Below are positions 1-6,146 of a stretch of 8,745 nucleotides of DNA, in pieces (within the stretch, counting starts at the first letter, position 1; the number at the start of each line of letters is the position of its first letter). Source of the DNA: Methanimicrococcus sp034006575. GTDB taxonomy: Archaea > Halobacteriota > Methanosarcinia > Methanosarcinales > Methanosarcinaceae. The position numbers and the translations under genes are program-made. The stretch is taken from contig JAVESN010000074.1 of NCBI GenBank assembly GCA_034006575.1, positions 1 through 8,745 on the forward strand. The letters run 5' to 3'. The notes under the pieces were generated by a model. It made no database searches. It was not told the origin of the DNA and saw only the letters and a list, made by a program, of their open reading frames with translations.

Positions 1-30
1 TTTAAAATAAATACATATACTATAATCAAC

Positions 31-42
31 ATATATATATAT
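31..42 (+). promoter_or_regulatory. Candidate TATA box for the UroD-like gene
   Basis: An alternating TA tract lies about 45 bases before the start codon. That suits an archaeal TATA box with a short 5' leader. The whole 5' region is AT-rich, and a second candidate (TTTAAAATAAATA) sits at the very left edge, so the choice is uncertain. Confidence 0.3.
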
Positions 43-68
43 TGAAAAACGAAAAATTAGAATAAACC

Positions 69-74
69 GGAGGT
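69..74 (+). promoter_or_regulatory. Shine-Dalgarno site GGAGGT
   Basis: A full GGAGGT lies 9 bases upstream of the ATG at 84. It is a strong match to the archaeal 16S 3' end and fixes that ATG as the start of the UroD-like gene. Confidence 0.85.
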
Positions 75-83
75 AGTGTTTAA

Positions 84-1172
84 ATGATTCCTAAAATGAC
101 GTCTCCCGAGCGTATGGCGGCTCTCCTTTCCGGGAAAACTCCCGATCGCGTACCGGTTATCCCGTTTGCCATGGGATATTGCGGTAAAATTACCGGAACT
201 TCTTTGGGTGATTATTATGCGGACGGAGACAAATGTTTTGACGCACAATTCTTCTCGATGCGACTTCACGGGTATGACCAAACACCGATGTATGGTTATG
301 CTTCTTGCGGCGCGTGGGAGTTTGGCGGAGAAATCGGTTTTCCTTATAAAAAAGGAGAGGGTGCGCCTTATGTCACAAAACATCCCGTCGTCGATATTGA
401 AGATATCGAAAAACTCGAAGTCCCCGATTTTGACAAAGAATTGCCGGGCGCGTATAAAATCGCCGATAAAGTTGCCGCTCGATGCTTTGAGCACGGCATG
501 CCGGTGACCATACAGGCGGGCAGCTGTTTTACATCCGCTTCAATTATCGCGAACACATCGGATTTTTTAATATGGCTGATTGAAGACCCCAAAGCCATTC
601 ATGTTTTGCTGGATAAAGTCTGCGATATGTATGTCAACGCCTTAGATTATTTCTCAAACAAGTACGGTCCCGAACATTTAATGCCTTTTGACGGCGGCCC
701 GTCGGAGTCGAACAATTTGATTCCGCCAAAAATGTTTGAAGAATTTGTATACCCTTATATGAGAAAAATTCACGCTCACGCAAAAGATTTGGGCGTACAA
801 GCCATGCTCATGCACCCTTGCGCCGACCAAAATCTAAATCTTCCCTATTATGTCAAATTGAGGGAATCTTTGAATTGGGCCGGGAAATACTTTTGGATTT
901 TCGGACCCGAAACGCCCGTTAAAGACCAAATCAAACTGTTCGGAAATCACGACGTGGTTTGCGGAAACATTAACCCGCCGCTCTTTTTGACACAATCGTA
1001 TGGTGAATTGGTTGAAATTTGCAGAAAAATGATTGAAGAAGGCATTCACTCCTCGTCGGGATTCATACTTGCTCCCGGATGCGAATTTCCGGCCGACGCC
1101 GACCCGATTAAATTAATGGCCATGGTGGACGCCGCCGAAAAATACGGCGGGTATGATGAAGTAAAAAAATAA
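84..1172 (+). CDS. UroD-superfamily methyltransferase (MtaA/MtbA-like)
   Basis: A 362-aa cytosolic protein of the uroporphyrinogen decarboxylase superfamily (COG0407 type). It lacks the N-terminal RQAGR-type substrate motif of true HemE. It keeps the zinc-ligand pattern of methylcobamide:coenzyme M methyltransferases: His244 and Cys246 in an LMHPCAD segment, where MtaA has HIC, and Cys333 in LAPGCEFP. Family knowledge suggests the zinc activates a thiol, classically coenzyme M, to accept a methyl group from a corrinoid protein. The N-terminal third (RLHGYDQTPMYGYASCGAWEF, about residues 60-80) differs from classical MtaA, and the protein is some 20 residues longer, so it probably belongs to a sister subfamily with unknown acceptor or donor. 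No corrinoid protein or substrate-specific methyltransferase gene adjoins it inside the window; the gene to its left is not visible. The start is fixed by GGAGGT. The superfamily is secure; the substrate is not. Confidence 0.88.
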   Translation: MIPKMTSPERMAALLSGKTPDRVPVIPFAMGYCGKITGTSLGDYYADGDKCFDAQFFSMRLHGYDQTPMYGYASCGAWEFGGEIGFPYKKGEGAPYVTKHPVVDIEDIEKLEVPDFDKELPGAYKIADKVAARCFEHGMPVTIQAGSCFTSASIIANTSDFLIWLIEDPKAIHVLLDKVCDMYVNALDYFSNKYGPEHLMPFDGGPSESNNLIPPKMFEEFVYPYMRKIHAHAKDLGVQAMLMHPCADQNLNLPYYVKLRESLNWAGKYFWIFGPETPVKDQIKLFGNHDVVCGNINPPLFLTQSYGELVEICRKMIEEGIHSSSGFILAPGCEFPADADPIKLMAMVDAAEKYGGYDEVKK

Positions 1173-1194
1173 ATAAATAAATAAATAAATAAAT
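1167..1194. repeat. (AAAT)7 microsatellite containing the stop codon
   Basis: Seven perfect AAAT units in a row. The TAA stop of the UroD-like gene (1170-1172) is made by the first and second units. Units gained or lost after the first would not change the protein, so this is not a coding phase-variation switch, but it would alter the 3' untranslated region. Confidence 0.95.
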
Positions 1195-1202
1195 AAAAAA
1201 AT

Positions 1203-1258
1203 AAACAAATAAACAAATAAACAAATAAACAAATAAACAAATAAACAAATAAACAAAT
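1203..1258. repeat. (AAACAAAT)7 octanucleotide microsatellite
   Basis: Seven perfect, contiguous copies of AAACAAAT. The unit equals two AAAT units with one T changed to C, so the array most simply arose from the adjacent AAAT tract by mutation followed by amplification of the changed pair. Such perfect arrays are prone to replication slippage, and copy number may vary between isolates. Confidence 0.97.
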
Positions 1259-1287
1259 AGATAAAAAAACAGATAAAAAACATTCAT

Positions 1288-1333
1288 GCGGGATTGAAAT
1301 AATTATATCGAAAAAAATCCCGCGCCTATTTTT
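1288..1333 (+). terminator. Hairpin plus T-run after the UroD-like gene
   Basis: GCGGGATT at 1288-1295 pairs perfectly with AATCCCGC at 1316-1323, around a 20-base loop. Five T residues follow at 1329-1333. The GC-rich stem stands out in an otherwise AT-only stretch. The long loop and the short gap before the T-run make it a moderate candidate. Confidence 0.55.
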
Positions 1334-1444
1334 GTATTTTCATTTCGTTTTGACCTTGAAGATTTTCTTCTTTTTTGTGTTTTTCTTTTATTTAATTAAT
1401 ATTTTTTATTTTTATCGTTTTTGAATCCTTTTTGAGATGCACTG

Positions 1445-1454
1445 TTAAATACAA
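1445..1454 (+). promoter_or_regulatory. Candidate TATA box for tRNA-Leu
   Basis: A TTAAATACAA element lies about 60 bases upstream of the mature tRNA-Leu 5' end. Initiation about 25 bases downstream would give a pre-tRNA leader of about 35 bases. It rests on position and resemblance to archaeal TATA boxes only. Confidence 0.35.
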
Positions 1455-1510
1455 TCGGTTGCTTTTTATTCTATCATTTCCTTTAGTCATTCGCTCTATT
1501 TTTTGCATTT

Positions 1511-1595
1511 GCAGGGGTTGCCGAGCTTGGTCAAAGGCGCAGGGCTTAGGACCCTGTTCTGTAGAGATTCTCGGGTTCGAATCCCGTCCCCTGCA
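1511..1595 (+). tRNA. tRNA-Leu (anticodon UAG)
   Basis: An 85-base class II tRNA that decodes CUN leucine codons, mainly CUA. The acceptor stem is GCAGGGG (1511-1517) with CCCCTGC (1588-1594), and the discriminator is A1595. The anticodon stem CAGGG/CCCTG (1540-1544 and 1552-1556) encloses the loop CTTAGGA, with anticodon TAG at 1547-1549. A 14-base variable arm (1557-1570) is typical of leucine tRNAs. The T loop is TTCGAAT (1576-1582), and U8, the ThiI target, is present at 1518. CCA is not encoded and there is no intron. Oddity: the first T-stem pair (1571 with 1587) is T-T, not Watson-Crick. The base before the 5' end (T1510) could pair with A1595. Confidence 0.97.
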
Positions 1596-1822
1596 TATTA
1601 TTTTGTTTTTAGAGTCATTTATTATCAATTTTAATAACGTTCAGTTATAATAAAATCGAGATTATTATAATATTAAATAATATTTCGTATAAGAAAACTT
1701 ATTTAATTAATCGTTTTTAAATAAACGAATGATATTTAACTGTAAATGGTTATATAAACTATGATTAACCAAATGTGTTTAGTCGGCAGAGGATTTAAAA
1801 ATAAAAGAATTAAGAATTAATC

Positions 1823-3436
1823 TTAATCTTGCTGAATCGGGAATTCGGCTTTTTTAATTTTTGATCCCGATTCTTTTTCAATTCGTTTGATGATGGTTTT
1901 TAAAATTTTGATACGGGCGTAATATTTATCGTCGGCTTCGACAATTACCCATGGAGCATCTTTTGTATCTGTTTTTTCAATCATTTCATTGACGGCCTCA
2001 TAGTATTCATCCCACCTCTCACGATTGCGCCAATCTTCATCCGTCAGTTTCCATTGTTTATACGGATTTAAAGAGCGAGCGATAAACCGTTCGTATTGTT
2101 TTTCTTTGCTGATGTGAAGCCAAAATTTAATGACAATCATACCGGAGTCGGTTAACGTTTTCTCAAAATGGTTTATCTCTTCGTAAGCGCGTTTCCAATC
2201 ATTGTCATTGCAAAAACTTTCGATACGCTCCACCATAACGCGCCCGTACCAGCTGCGATCAAAAATAGAAGTTTTTCCGCAGGAGGGAATGCCGTCTAAA
2301 AAACGCCACAAATACGGATACCTTTTATCAACGATATTTGGAGACCCAATGGGAATCACGCGGTAGTAACGCGGGTTCATGGCTTGTACGATTCTTTTGA
2401 TGCTGCTTCCTTTTCCGGCCGCGTCCCATCCTTCAAATACAAGAACCATCGGTATTTTATTCATGAAAAGGGAATAGTGGGAAAAAGCCAATTTATTTTG
2501 GCAGATTTCAAGATATTTCTTATATTCCTTTTTGGTATACGCTTTGGATAAATCAATTTGGTCTAACGGTCCGGTTTGAGAGAGTGAAGTGTCTGAAGCC
2601 GGTTCTGAAATTTCACATAATTCTTCCGTTTCTTTTTGGATCTCATTTTGGATTTTGACATTTTCAATGATTTTTTTCATTTCCTGAATTAAAATTTTCA
2701 TTGTTCCGGCGGTCGCTTCATCCAATTCTTTGTCGGCAAAATAAAGATTCCAAGGCGCATTTTCCGTATTTGTCTGCTCAATAACTTCTTTGACGACATA
2801 AATATCTTTTTTATATATTTTTTCCGTATACCTTTTATCGATATCGTAGGGGAATGTTTTTTCCAATATTTTGCGATTCTCTTCTCTGCGTTCTTTTCGG
2901 ACGCCGAAATAAATTTTAATCAAATGGGTGCCGTTGTTTGTCAATATTTTTTCAAAATGATTGATGGTTCGAATTAATTTATTAAACTTCGGCGTATTGA
3001 TGATATTTTTATTTGCCGGCGTCATGAAAATAGCTTCGATATTTGTTTTTTCATTTAAATTGGAACATCCGAAAATATCCGAATCGTTTAACAAGTACTC
3101 GATTAAACCGCGCATGTACCAGCTTCGATCAAAAATCGCGATTTTTCCTTTCGGCGGAATTTTTTTGGCAAACCGGAGTATAAAAGGAATTTTATTTTCT
3201 TCGGAAGTCGGCGCGTCCGTAAAATAAAAATCAAACCCTCGAGAATCAAGCGGAAGAAGCTGGCGATTCACAATTTCTCCGATAAATATGTCATACCACC
3301 CTTCAAAAACAATAATAATCGGAATTTCCAAATCGTGCGCTTCCCTTTGCAAAGCCCCCAACTCCTCCCCGTATTCCCTTATTAATTTTTTATAATTCTC
3401 ATTTCCGGAAAAGTTAGGATTGTATTCCTGAATCAT
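1823..3436 (-). CDS. pap: Two-domain PPK2 protein (polyphosphate:AMP phosphotransferase type)
   Basis: A 537-aa soluble protein made of two tandem polyphosphate kinase 2 domains, the layout of polyphosphate:AMP phosphotransferases that make ADP from AMP and polyphosphate. The C-terminal domain (about residues 300-520) has an intact phosphate-binding loop, GWDAAGKG at 336-343, FDRSWYGR at 392-399 as the Walker B region, and an Arg/Lys/Trp-rich lid at about 446-475. The N-terminal domain (about 1-260) repeats the fold and keeps FDRSWY at 102-107. Its loop is GWYDIFIG (46-53), without the lysine and most glycines, so this half is probably catalytically dead and structural or regulatory. A polar acidic linker joins them at about 260-300. 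Start: ATG with AGGGG six bases upstream. The gene is convergent with tRNA-Leu and transcribed alone. Acceptor preference (AMP, or nucleoside diphosphates) cannot be settled by reading. Confidence 0.9.
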   Translation of the reverse strand: MIQEYNPNFSGNENYKKLIREYGEELGALQREAHDLEIPIIIVFEGWYDIFIGEIVNRQLLPLDSRGFDFYFTDAPTSEENKIPFILRFAKKIPPKGKIAIFDRSWYMRGLIEYLLNDSDIFGCSNLNEKTNIEAIFMTPANKNIINTPKFNKLIRTINHFEKILTNNGTHLIKIYFGVRKERREENRKILEKTFPYDIDKRYTEKIYKKDIYVVKEVIEQTNTENAPWNLYFADKELDEATAGTMKILIQEMKKIIENVKIQNEIQKETEELCEISEPASDTSLSQTGPLDQIDLSKAYTKKEYKKYLEICQNKLAFSHYSLFMNKIPMVLVFEGWDAAGKGSSIKRIVQAMNPRYYRVIPIGSPNIVDKRYPYLWRFLDGIPSCGKTSIFDRSWYGRVMVERIESFCNDNDWKRAYEEINHFEKTLTDSGMIVIKFWLHISKEKQYERFIARSLNPYKQWKLTDEDWRNRERWDEYYEAVNEMIEKTDTKDAPWVIVEADDKYYARIKILKTIIKRIEKESGSKIKKAEFPIQQD

Positions 3437-3442
3437 TTTTAT

Positions 3443-3447
3443 CCCCT
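3443..3447 (-). promoter_or_regulatory. Shine-Dalgarno site AGGGG for the PPK2 gene
   Basis: On the minus strand AGGGG lies six bases upstream of the ATG at 3436. It supports that start over internal alternatives. Confidence 0.65.
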
Positions 3448-3497
3448 GTTATTGATAAATCTATAATATATCTTAATTTGTTTTTTAATTTATATTT

Positions 3498-3506
3498 CTT
3501 ATATAT
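3498..3506 (-). promoter_or_regulatory. Candidate TATA box for the PPK2 gene
   Basis: On the minus strand this reads ATATATAAG, about 62 bases before the start codon. That would give a leader of about 35-40 bases. Several other TA-rich elements nearby (for example 3461-3472) are alternatives. Confidence 0.3.
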
Positions 3507-3689
3507 CTCTCTATGATTTAAATATATGATTTATTAAAATTTTGAAATATGTTTGCCGATAAATTGAAATAAAATTTAAAAAATAAAACGGAGATAAGAT
3601 TCGTTTGAAAAAGAATATGGTCGTTGAAAAAATAAAAACCAAAAAAATAAAAAACGATTAAATTGCGAAAAAGTAAAAAAGTAAAAAAA

Positions 3690-3815
3690 TTATGAAAAAA
3701 CAAGAAATCGAAAAATTATGAAAAAACAAAAAACTGAAAAAAAAACTGAAAAAACAAAAAACTGAAAAAACAAAAAACTGAAAAAAAAACTGAAAAAACA
3801 AAAAACTGAAAAAAT
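3690..3815. repeat. A-rich tandem repeat with 12/16-nt subunits
   Basis: A 26-nt unit starting TTATGAAAAAACAA occurs at 3690-3715 and, slightly changed, at 3716-3741. From 3734 the array consists of CTG followed by A-tracts: CTG triplets start at 3734, 3746, 3762, 3778, 3790 and 3806, with spacings 12, 16, 16, 12, 16. The 12-mer is CTG plus nine A; the 16-mer is CTG, six A, C, six A. The pattern 12-16-16 restarts at 3778, giving a 44-nt higher-order period. Degenerate relatives (GTAAAAAACTGAAAAA and similar) continue to about 3910. Confidence 0.85.
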
Positions 3816-4781
3816 ATGAAACGTAAAAAACCAAAAAAGTTATGGAAAAGTAAAAAACTGAAAAAACACGAAAAAGTAAAAAACCGGAAAAAATATTGAA
3901 AAGTAAAAAACCAAAAAAAAATATGGAAAATTAAAAAGCTACAAAATAGGATAAAATAAAAATCCGGAAAAATAAAATCATTTTTAAAATAAAAATTTCA
4001 AACAAAAATGTAAAATAATTATGGGGTGAAAATAGAAAAATTGGGAAAACGAATTTCTGATAAATTGAGTTTCCCCAAAAACGTATTATTCTAAAGACAA
4101 TAAGAACAAGTAATGAAATAATAACAAATTCGTTTGGAAACAACTTTTTTGCAGTAAATGGGGATGAAATCGTCCGAATAACGTAAATACATAGAGTCTA
4201 TAGAATAGGCGAGTTATGAAAAACACCCTTTTTTGAAGAAAAAAAGTTAAAAAATAATACATACATATACACAATTGAATAGATTTGTGTTTTCTAAAAT
4301 CAACCTTTTTTTTGGAAAGAAGTCATTTTAAAAATTCAAACATTACATTCTAAAATTCATAAGAGATTTCGAAAATTTGCCTATGTGTTTAATGTATGTT
4401 CCAACCCGTTGAATCTAGACGAAATGTGCTAAAATATAGAATATAAATATAGGCGAATAATAGCTAAAAATCGTTGATTTTTTTTATTTTTCCTATTTCT
4501 TTTTTAAAAATATTTTCAAAGATTTTATCTTTTTTATTTGATAAATAAAATGATATAATTTAAAATTAAATTTTGTAAGAACAGATTATTTATATCCGAT
4601 TTTAAATGAAATATAATTAGTAAAAAACAATATGATTATATATCGTTTAAAAAATATAACCGAAATATTATTTGGGATTTTTACGGGTTTTAAAAAGTGA
4701 TTCATAATTAATTTACATCGAATTTATAATTCACATCATATTTTTATGATAGGTTTTTATATGAGGCGCACATAGAATTAT

Positions 4782-4789
4782 TTATAAGC
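4782..4789 (+). promoter_or_regulatory. Candidate TATA box for the DUF2551 gene
   Basis: TTTATAAG lies about 50 bases before the ATG at 4837. Initiation would fall near 4812, leaving a short leader that carries the GAGGTG site. It is a good match to archaeal TATA boxes and is one of the better promoter candidates here. Confidence 0.45.
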
Positions 4790-4824
4790 GTTTGCTTGCG
4801 TATTATTATCATAGAACTGCTTCA

Positions 4825-4830
4825 GAGGTG
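4825..4830 (+). promoter_or_regulatory. Shine-Dalgarno site GAGGTG
   Basis: GAGGTG lies six bases before the ATG at 4837. It matches the archaeal 16S 3' tail and fixes the start of the DUF2551 gene. Confidence 0.8.
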
Positions 4831-4836
4831 TAAAAT

Positions 4837-5145
4837 ATGTCTTTGAAAGAGAGTATTATGTCGCGCCTTGAAAAATTCATTGCCGGCGATGCCACGGGAT
4901 ACCGAAAAAAATGTATCGATCTTTTTATTAAGGTCAAAGAATTTACGGTGGATCAAATTCACAATTTATTGCTTGCGGAATATCAAGTGACGCGTAATGA
5001 AGTTGCCTCAATGATTGGATATATTCAATCCAAAGTGGGTATTTTAAAATCACGAAAAGAATCGTATAAGACGCCTACGATTTATACCGTAAAAGATGAA
5101 TATATTTTATTGATTGACAAATATCTCAAAACCGTAAGTTTCTAA
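4837..5145 (+). CDS. DUF2551-family small winged-helix-like protein
   Basis: A 102-aa protein that I recognise as resembling DUF2551, a small family found in methanogenic archaea with no established function. The N-terminal helix is MSLKESIMSRLEKFIAG. The middle (about 36-66, FTVDQIHNLLLAEY then VTRNEVASMIGYIQSKVG) reads as a helix-turn-helix. The following basic segment, LKSRKESYKTPTIYTVKDEY (about 70-89), could be the wing. These suggest nucleic-acid binding, which is inference. There are no membrane segments and one cysteine (Cys26). It starts at an ATG with GAGGTG, and its stop lies inside a terminator-like hairpin, so it is probably a single-gene transcript. A second small putative DNA-binding gene follows 340 bases downstream. 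Confidence 0.85.
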   Translation: MSLKESIMSRLEKFIAGDATGYRKKCIDLFIKVKEFTVDQIHNLLLAEYQVTRNEVASMIGYIQSKVGILKSRKESYKTPTIYTVKDEYILLIDKYLKTVSF

Positions 5146-5159
5146 CGGTTTTATTTTTA
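5128..5159 (+). terminator. Terminator hairpin overlapping the DUF2551 stop
   Basis: AAAACCGT (5128-5135) pairs perfectly with ACGGTTTT (5145-5152) around a nine-base loop, followed by a T-rich tail (ATTTTTAT). The last codons form the left arm, and the TAA stop (5143-5145) lies in the loop and the first base of the right arm. The form is that of an intrinsic terminator. Confidence 0.65.
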
Positions 5160-5252
5160 TTCCATTCATTTTATTTATTTCAAATGATTTATCGGATACC
5201 TGATGTTTTAAATTGAAAAAAAGCACACAAAAGTGCAAATATGAAAACGGAA

Positions 5253-5278
5253 AACGCCGCATAATAACGCCGTATAAT
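5253..5278. repeat. Tandem 13-bp direct repeat, possible operator
   Basis: AACGCCGCATAAT (5253-5265) is followed directly by AACGCCGTATAAT (5266-5278), differing at one base. The GC-containing core stands out in AT-rich DNA upstream of a putative DNA-binding protein gene. A regulatory role is inference from position. Confidence 0.5.
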
Positions 5279-5308
5279 TTAATAGAGTGGATATTGTTTT
5301 GCATTAAA

Positions 5309-5329
5309 CGTATTAAAAAACGTATTAAA
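5309..5329. repeat. CGTATTAAA direct repeat, 12-bp period
   Basis: CGTATTAAA occurs at 5309-5317 and 5321-5329, with a weaker copy (GCATTAAA) just before. The short repeats lie 150 bases before the winged-helix gene, near the 13-bp tandem repeat. Confidence 0.4.
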
Positions 5330-5483
5330 CTGCTCTCTCTTTTAATTCATCCACTTATATATGATATATTCATTTTATGTCTGTTTTATATTTCGTAAAA
5401 TTACAATAATTTCATTAATAACATCATATGTTTCATTGACATATCATTGTTTTTATTTGTTTCAAAATCCGGAATGAAAAAAG

Positions 5484-5888
5484 ATGTCAATTGTAAAAAA
5501 TGCTCCAAAAACCGCGACGACAATTGTTATTCGATCCGAATCAAGCGCTCGTGTCAGTAATTCGCGCGATCCTTATTACAGCTTAATGAGAAGATTGTTT
5601 CAAGAAGACGCGACCGCCATTCGCGGACAAAAATTTTTAAATTTGGTCGAATCAAGGCAAAAAGAAGGAAATCCGCTCCAAACGAATGAATGGAAAATGA
5701 TTATCGAATATTTGGGAGTCAGCCGCGCTTCTTTTTATTCCATGAGAAATAAATTAACCGGCGCCGGTTTAATCAGCGTTAAAAACCGAAAATACAATTT
5801 GTCTTCACAATTTTCAAAAGATTTAATGGATATGGCCCGCTGGTGGTGGACGGCCATATTGGAAAATAAAGAAGAATCGTTGGAGTAA
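5484..5888 (+). CDS. Putative winged-helix DNA-binding protein
   Basis: A 134-aa protein that I cannot assign to a named family. Residues 1-30 are polar and probably flexible. Residues 31-60 (YYSLMRRLFQEDATAIRGQKFLNLVESRQ) look helical. Residues 66-107 have the form of a winged helix: a helix (NEWKMIIEYL), turn GVS, recognition helix RASFYSMRNKLTGAG, then LISVKNRKYNLS as a basic wing. The tail holds an unusual three-tryptophan run (Trp120-122) that could form a dimer interface or a ligand contact. No cysteines, signal peptide or membrane segment are present. The ribosome binding site is weak: a GGAATG element lies about 8 bases before the ATG, so the start is less certain than in neighbouring genes. 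A transcriptional regulator is the likeliest role, possibly acting on itself through the direct repeats upstream. Confidence 0.7.
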   Translation: MSIVKNAPKTATTIVIRSESSARVSNSRDPYYSLMRRLFQEDATAIRGQKFLNLVESRQKEGNPLQTNEWKMIIEYLGVSRASFYSMRNKLTGAGLISVKNRKYNLSSQFSKDLMDMARWWWTAILENKEESLE

Positions 5889-5908
5889 CGAATTCCGATG
5901 TTTTTTTG

Positions 5909-5974
5909 AAATGAAATATATATAAAAATTAAGACGAAATGAAATTTAAAATGAAATACATATAAAAATCAAGA
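5909..5974. repeat. 26-nt direct repeat, 40-nt period
   Basis: A unit beginning AAATGAAATA and ending AAGA occurs at 5909-5934 and 5949-5974, differing at two positions (T to C in both). It lies in the AT-rich spacer between the winged-helix gene and tRNA-Gln and is probably simple duplication. Confidence 0.6.
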
Positions 5975-6093
5975 TAAATCAAGATAAAAATCTTAGAGAA
6001 TAAGAAAAATAAAAATGGATATAAAAAAGAGAATTTAATAAAAATCAGAATAAATAGCGGAAGAAAATATCAAAATAAGAATCGGGCGGAAAA

Positions 6094-6103
6094 CTATTTA
6101 TAG
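6094..6103 (+). promoter_or_regulatory. Candidate TATA box for tRNA-Gln
   Basis: CTATTTATAG lies about 45-50 bases upstream of the tRNA-Gln 5' end. This allows a leader of about 20-25 bases, normal for archaeal pre-tRNAs. Confidence 0.45.
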
Positions 6104-6146
6104 GATTTTACAATAGTAGGGAGTTATTGTATTTTAAGAGCAATGA

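Larger units (their letters stand above)
1173..1510. other. Intergenic region between UroD-like gene and tRNA-Leu
   Basis: About 340 bases with no credible gene. It holds the rest of the microsatellites, a GC-stem hairpin that may end the upstream transcript, a long T-rich stretch (about 1370-1430), and a candidate promoter for tRNA-Leu. The minus-strand reading frame across the repeat encodes only a phenylalanine/leucine/isoleucine-rich low-complexity peptide and is not credited. Confidence 0.7.
3437..4836. other. 1.4-kb gene-free, extremely AT-rich intergenic region
   Basis: This region separates the divergently transcribed PPK2 and DUF2551 genes. Every reading frame here is short, low in complexity, and lacks a ribosome binding site. 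The minus-strand frames at about 3518-4274 are only the poly-T complement of A-rich DNA and read as Phe/Leu/Ile strings. From about 3590 to 3980 the plus strand is dominated by A with little T. From about 4270 to 4836 composition is more balanced between A and T. It contains the tandem A-rich repeats at 3690-3815 and promoter-like elements at both ends. I saw no RNA gene or transposon remnant. Confidence 0.75.
5146..5483. other. Intergenic region upstream of the winged-helix gene
   Basis: About 340 bases without a convincing gene. A 61-codon plus-strand frame beginning with TTG at 5213 has no ribosome binding site and is not credited. The region contains adjacent 13-bp direct repeats (5253-5278), a CGTATTAAA direct repeat (5309-5329), a small GCAC/GTGC dyad at 5223-5236, and a TATA-like TTATATATG around 5356. 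Confidence 0.6.

Noticed and set aside
84..1172. True uroporphyrinogen decarboxylase (HemE)
   Set aside because: The N-terminal HemE substrate motif is missing, while the H-P-C and G-C-E zinc-ligand pattern of the methyltransferase branch is present.
1046..1240. Minus-strand frame rich in Phe/Leu/Ile/Tyr resembling a membrane peptide
   Set aside because: It is the translation of the AAAT and AAACAAAT microsatellites and the antisense of the UroD-like gene end.
1747..1771. TGGTTA/TAACCA dyad as terminator of the PPK2 gene
   Set aside because: Six-base AT-rich stem with a 13-base loop and no T-run on the minus strand; similar dyads are expected by chance in this composition.
3692..3780. Lysine-rich micro-ORFs beginning ATGAAAAAACAA
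   Set aside because: Only about 9-15 codons, no ribosome binding sites, and they arise from the tandem A-rich repeat.
3518..4274. Three short minus-strand frames rich in Phe/Leu/Ile between the PPK2 and DUF2551 genes
   Set aside because: They are the poly-T complement of A-rich repeats, with no ribosome binding sites and low complexity.
3437..4836. Possible replication origin because of extreme AT content
   Set aside because: No Orc1/Cdc6 gene adjoins it, and I could not see origin recognition box-like inverted repeats.
5213..5398. A 61-codon plus-strand reading frame starting with TTG, with a hydrophobic C-terminus
   Set aside because: No ribosome binding site, a rare start codon, AT-driven composition, and it overlaps the direct repeats upstream of the winged-helix gene.
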